Shown here piece by piece: positions 62,961-64,000 of a DNA stretch of 64,000 bases. Source of the DNA: Sipunculus nudus. Taxonomy: Eukaryota > Annelida > Sipuncula > Golfingiida > Sipunculidae. The stretch spans positions 47,901,678-47,965,677 of the forward strand of contig CM049307.1 of assembly GCA_026874595.1 (NCBI GenBank). Direction: 5' to 3'. Below the pieces are notes generated by a model. It was not told the origin of the DNA. It ran no database searches and saw nothing but the letters and a program-made list of their open reading frames with translations. Position 1 is the first letter of the stretch. Each line of letters opens with the position of its first letter. Made by a program: the position numbers and the translations under genes.

Positions 62961-64000
62961 TTTTGTATTAGTTATGAAACCATCCATCAGAGGGCAGCAG
63001 CTGAAATGGTTCTACTGTGGCCAGATGATACATGTGCATCCAGCAATGGTGACTATCCATTGAACATACAAATGTCCAAATATCAGGGTTTCTCCACACT
63101 TGCTTGCTCATGCAGTTACCAAAGAAAACTTGATTAATGTTTAAATGTTTAAATAATGCCAATAAGGGAACAGCATAATATTCATTTTATTGTACAAATT
63201 GTTCAAAAGGTAAGTAAATCTGTTAGCACCTTATGAGCTTGGCATCATGGACATGTACTAGTATGTATCCTTTTTGTCATACTAAGTTTGCATGGAACAG
63301 TTCAGTACATTTTTCAGCATTTCCATTCATCTATTTGTTAAATATTGCCTTTAGAGGACCTTAAGAATAAAAAGTCACACTGACACAACATTATCTTAAT
63401 ATCATATTCTTATGTTTGTCTTAAGAGCAATAACATGGTCTCCATATATGTATTCTTGTCATAAATTTGAAAAAAATTAAAAAAAATCAGTTCATACTAT
63501 ATGTCAAACACAAGCACACCGTATTGTCCCCTAAACAATGGTATTTTATTGTGTGAAAAAAGTAATAATAATAATCGTTGGACTATAAAATAACATTTTT
63601 CTCTTTTATAATTTTTATAATAGTTAGACAGATTTATTATATTCAACTTTTCATCTCCTTCACTGCTGGCAAACTTTTCTTGTCATCACCAGATACATAT
63701 TATAGTACAGTCAGGAATGGACCTATTATGCATTAAATATTTGAATGAATTATCAGACAATTTACATCTTCAATTCACTACTGACTTCTAGACTCTTGAC
63801 ATCTTGTTGACCATAAGTACAAGGGCTTAAATTCTTAAATGGGATATTGTAAGGGAAGAGATTATATAGTACCACATTTTGCTGAATTAATACTTTATTT
63901 GTAAAGAATCATTTTTAATTCAGGTACTTTGTTTTGTCTGTCAGTGCATACAAAGTGCCAATCCCAAACTGGCTTGAACAGATTTTTATTGTAAAATTGT
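62961..64000. other. Right-edge sequence, nothing recognised
   Basis: No exon, repeat boundary or RNA gene identified. Confidence 0.4.

Overview
This window is animal nuclear DNA: AT-rich, with many short exons, large introns and dense interspersed repeats. There are no prokaryotic operons, rRNA genes or CRISPR arrays. The protein matches and the style of the repeats (tandem-repeat-carrying elements with palindromic ends, hAT-like MITEs) suggest a lophotrochozoan, most likely a bivalve mollusc. That assignment is inference.

Layout. (1) About 0.4-22.7 kb, + strand: most of a SUN1/SUN2-type LINC-complex gene. Its 5' end lies off the left edge. It has a five-exon run of two alternating cassette types, then exons for the membrane segment, the coiled coil and the SUN domain, and probably a 4-5 kb 3' UTR. 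(2) 27.6-36.0 kb, - strand: a complete 13-exon DMC1 (meiotic recombinase, 344 aa), tail-to-tail with SUN. (3) 36.57 to at least 50.4 kb, + strand: STX8 (Qc-SNARE syntaxin-8), seven exons, head-to-head with DMC1 across about 570 bp. The terminal membrane-anchor exon was not found and probably lies beyond 64 kb. (4) 51.3-52.1 kb, - strand: an unrecognised 267-aa open reading frame antisense to the downstream part of STX8. (5) 52.4-64 kb: repeats and apparently non-coding DNA.

The gene models rest on conserved protein motifs and on GT-AG junctions whose phases all agree; SUN also has one GC-AG intron. SUN and DMC1 both act in meiosis (telomere tethering and strand exchange). Their human homologues SUN2 and DMC1 both lie in 22q13.1, so the linkage may be ancient.

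The most unusual material is in the mobile and repeat fraction. Three repeat families share a 5' imperfect palindrome, and two of them also share a 3' inverted motif, hairpin and CTAG end. The three are nested inside one another in a SUN intron. hAT-like elements with visible 8-bp target duplications sit 5-6 nt from splice sites. A minisatellite in DMC1 intron 5 has amplified a 3' splice-site sequence. A 3.17-kb element flanked by identical 9-bp repeats carries a 228-bp higher-order polypurine array.
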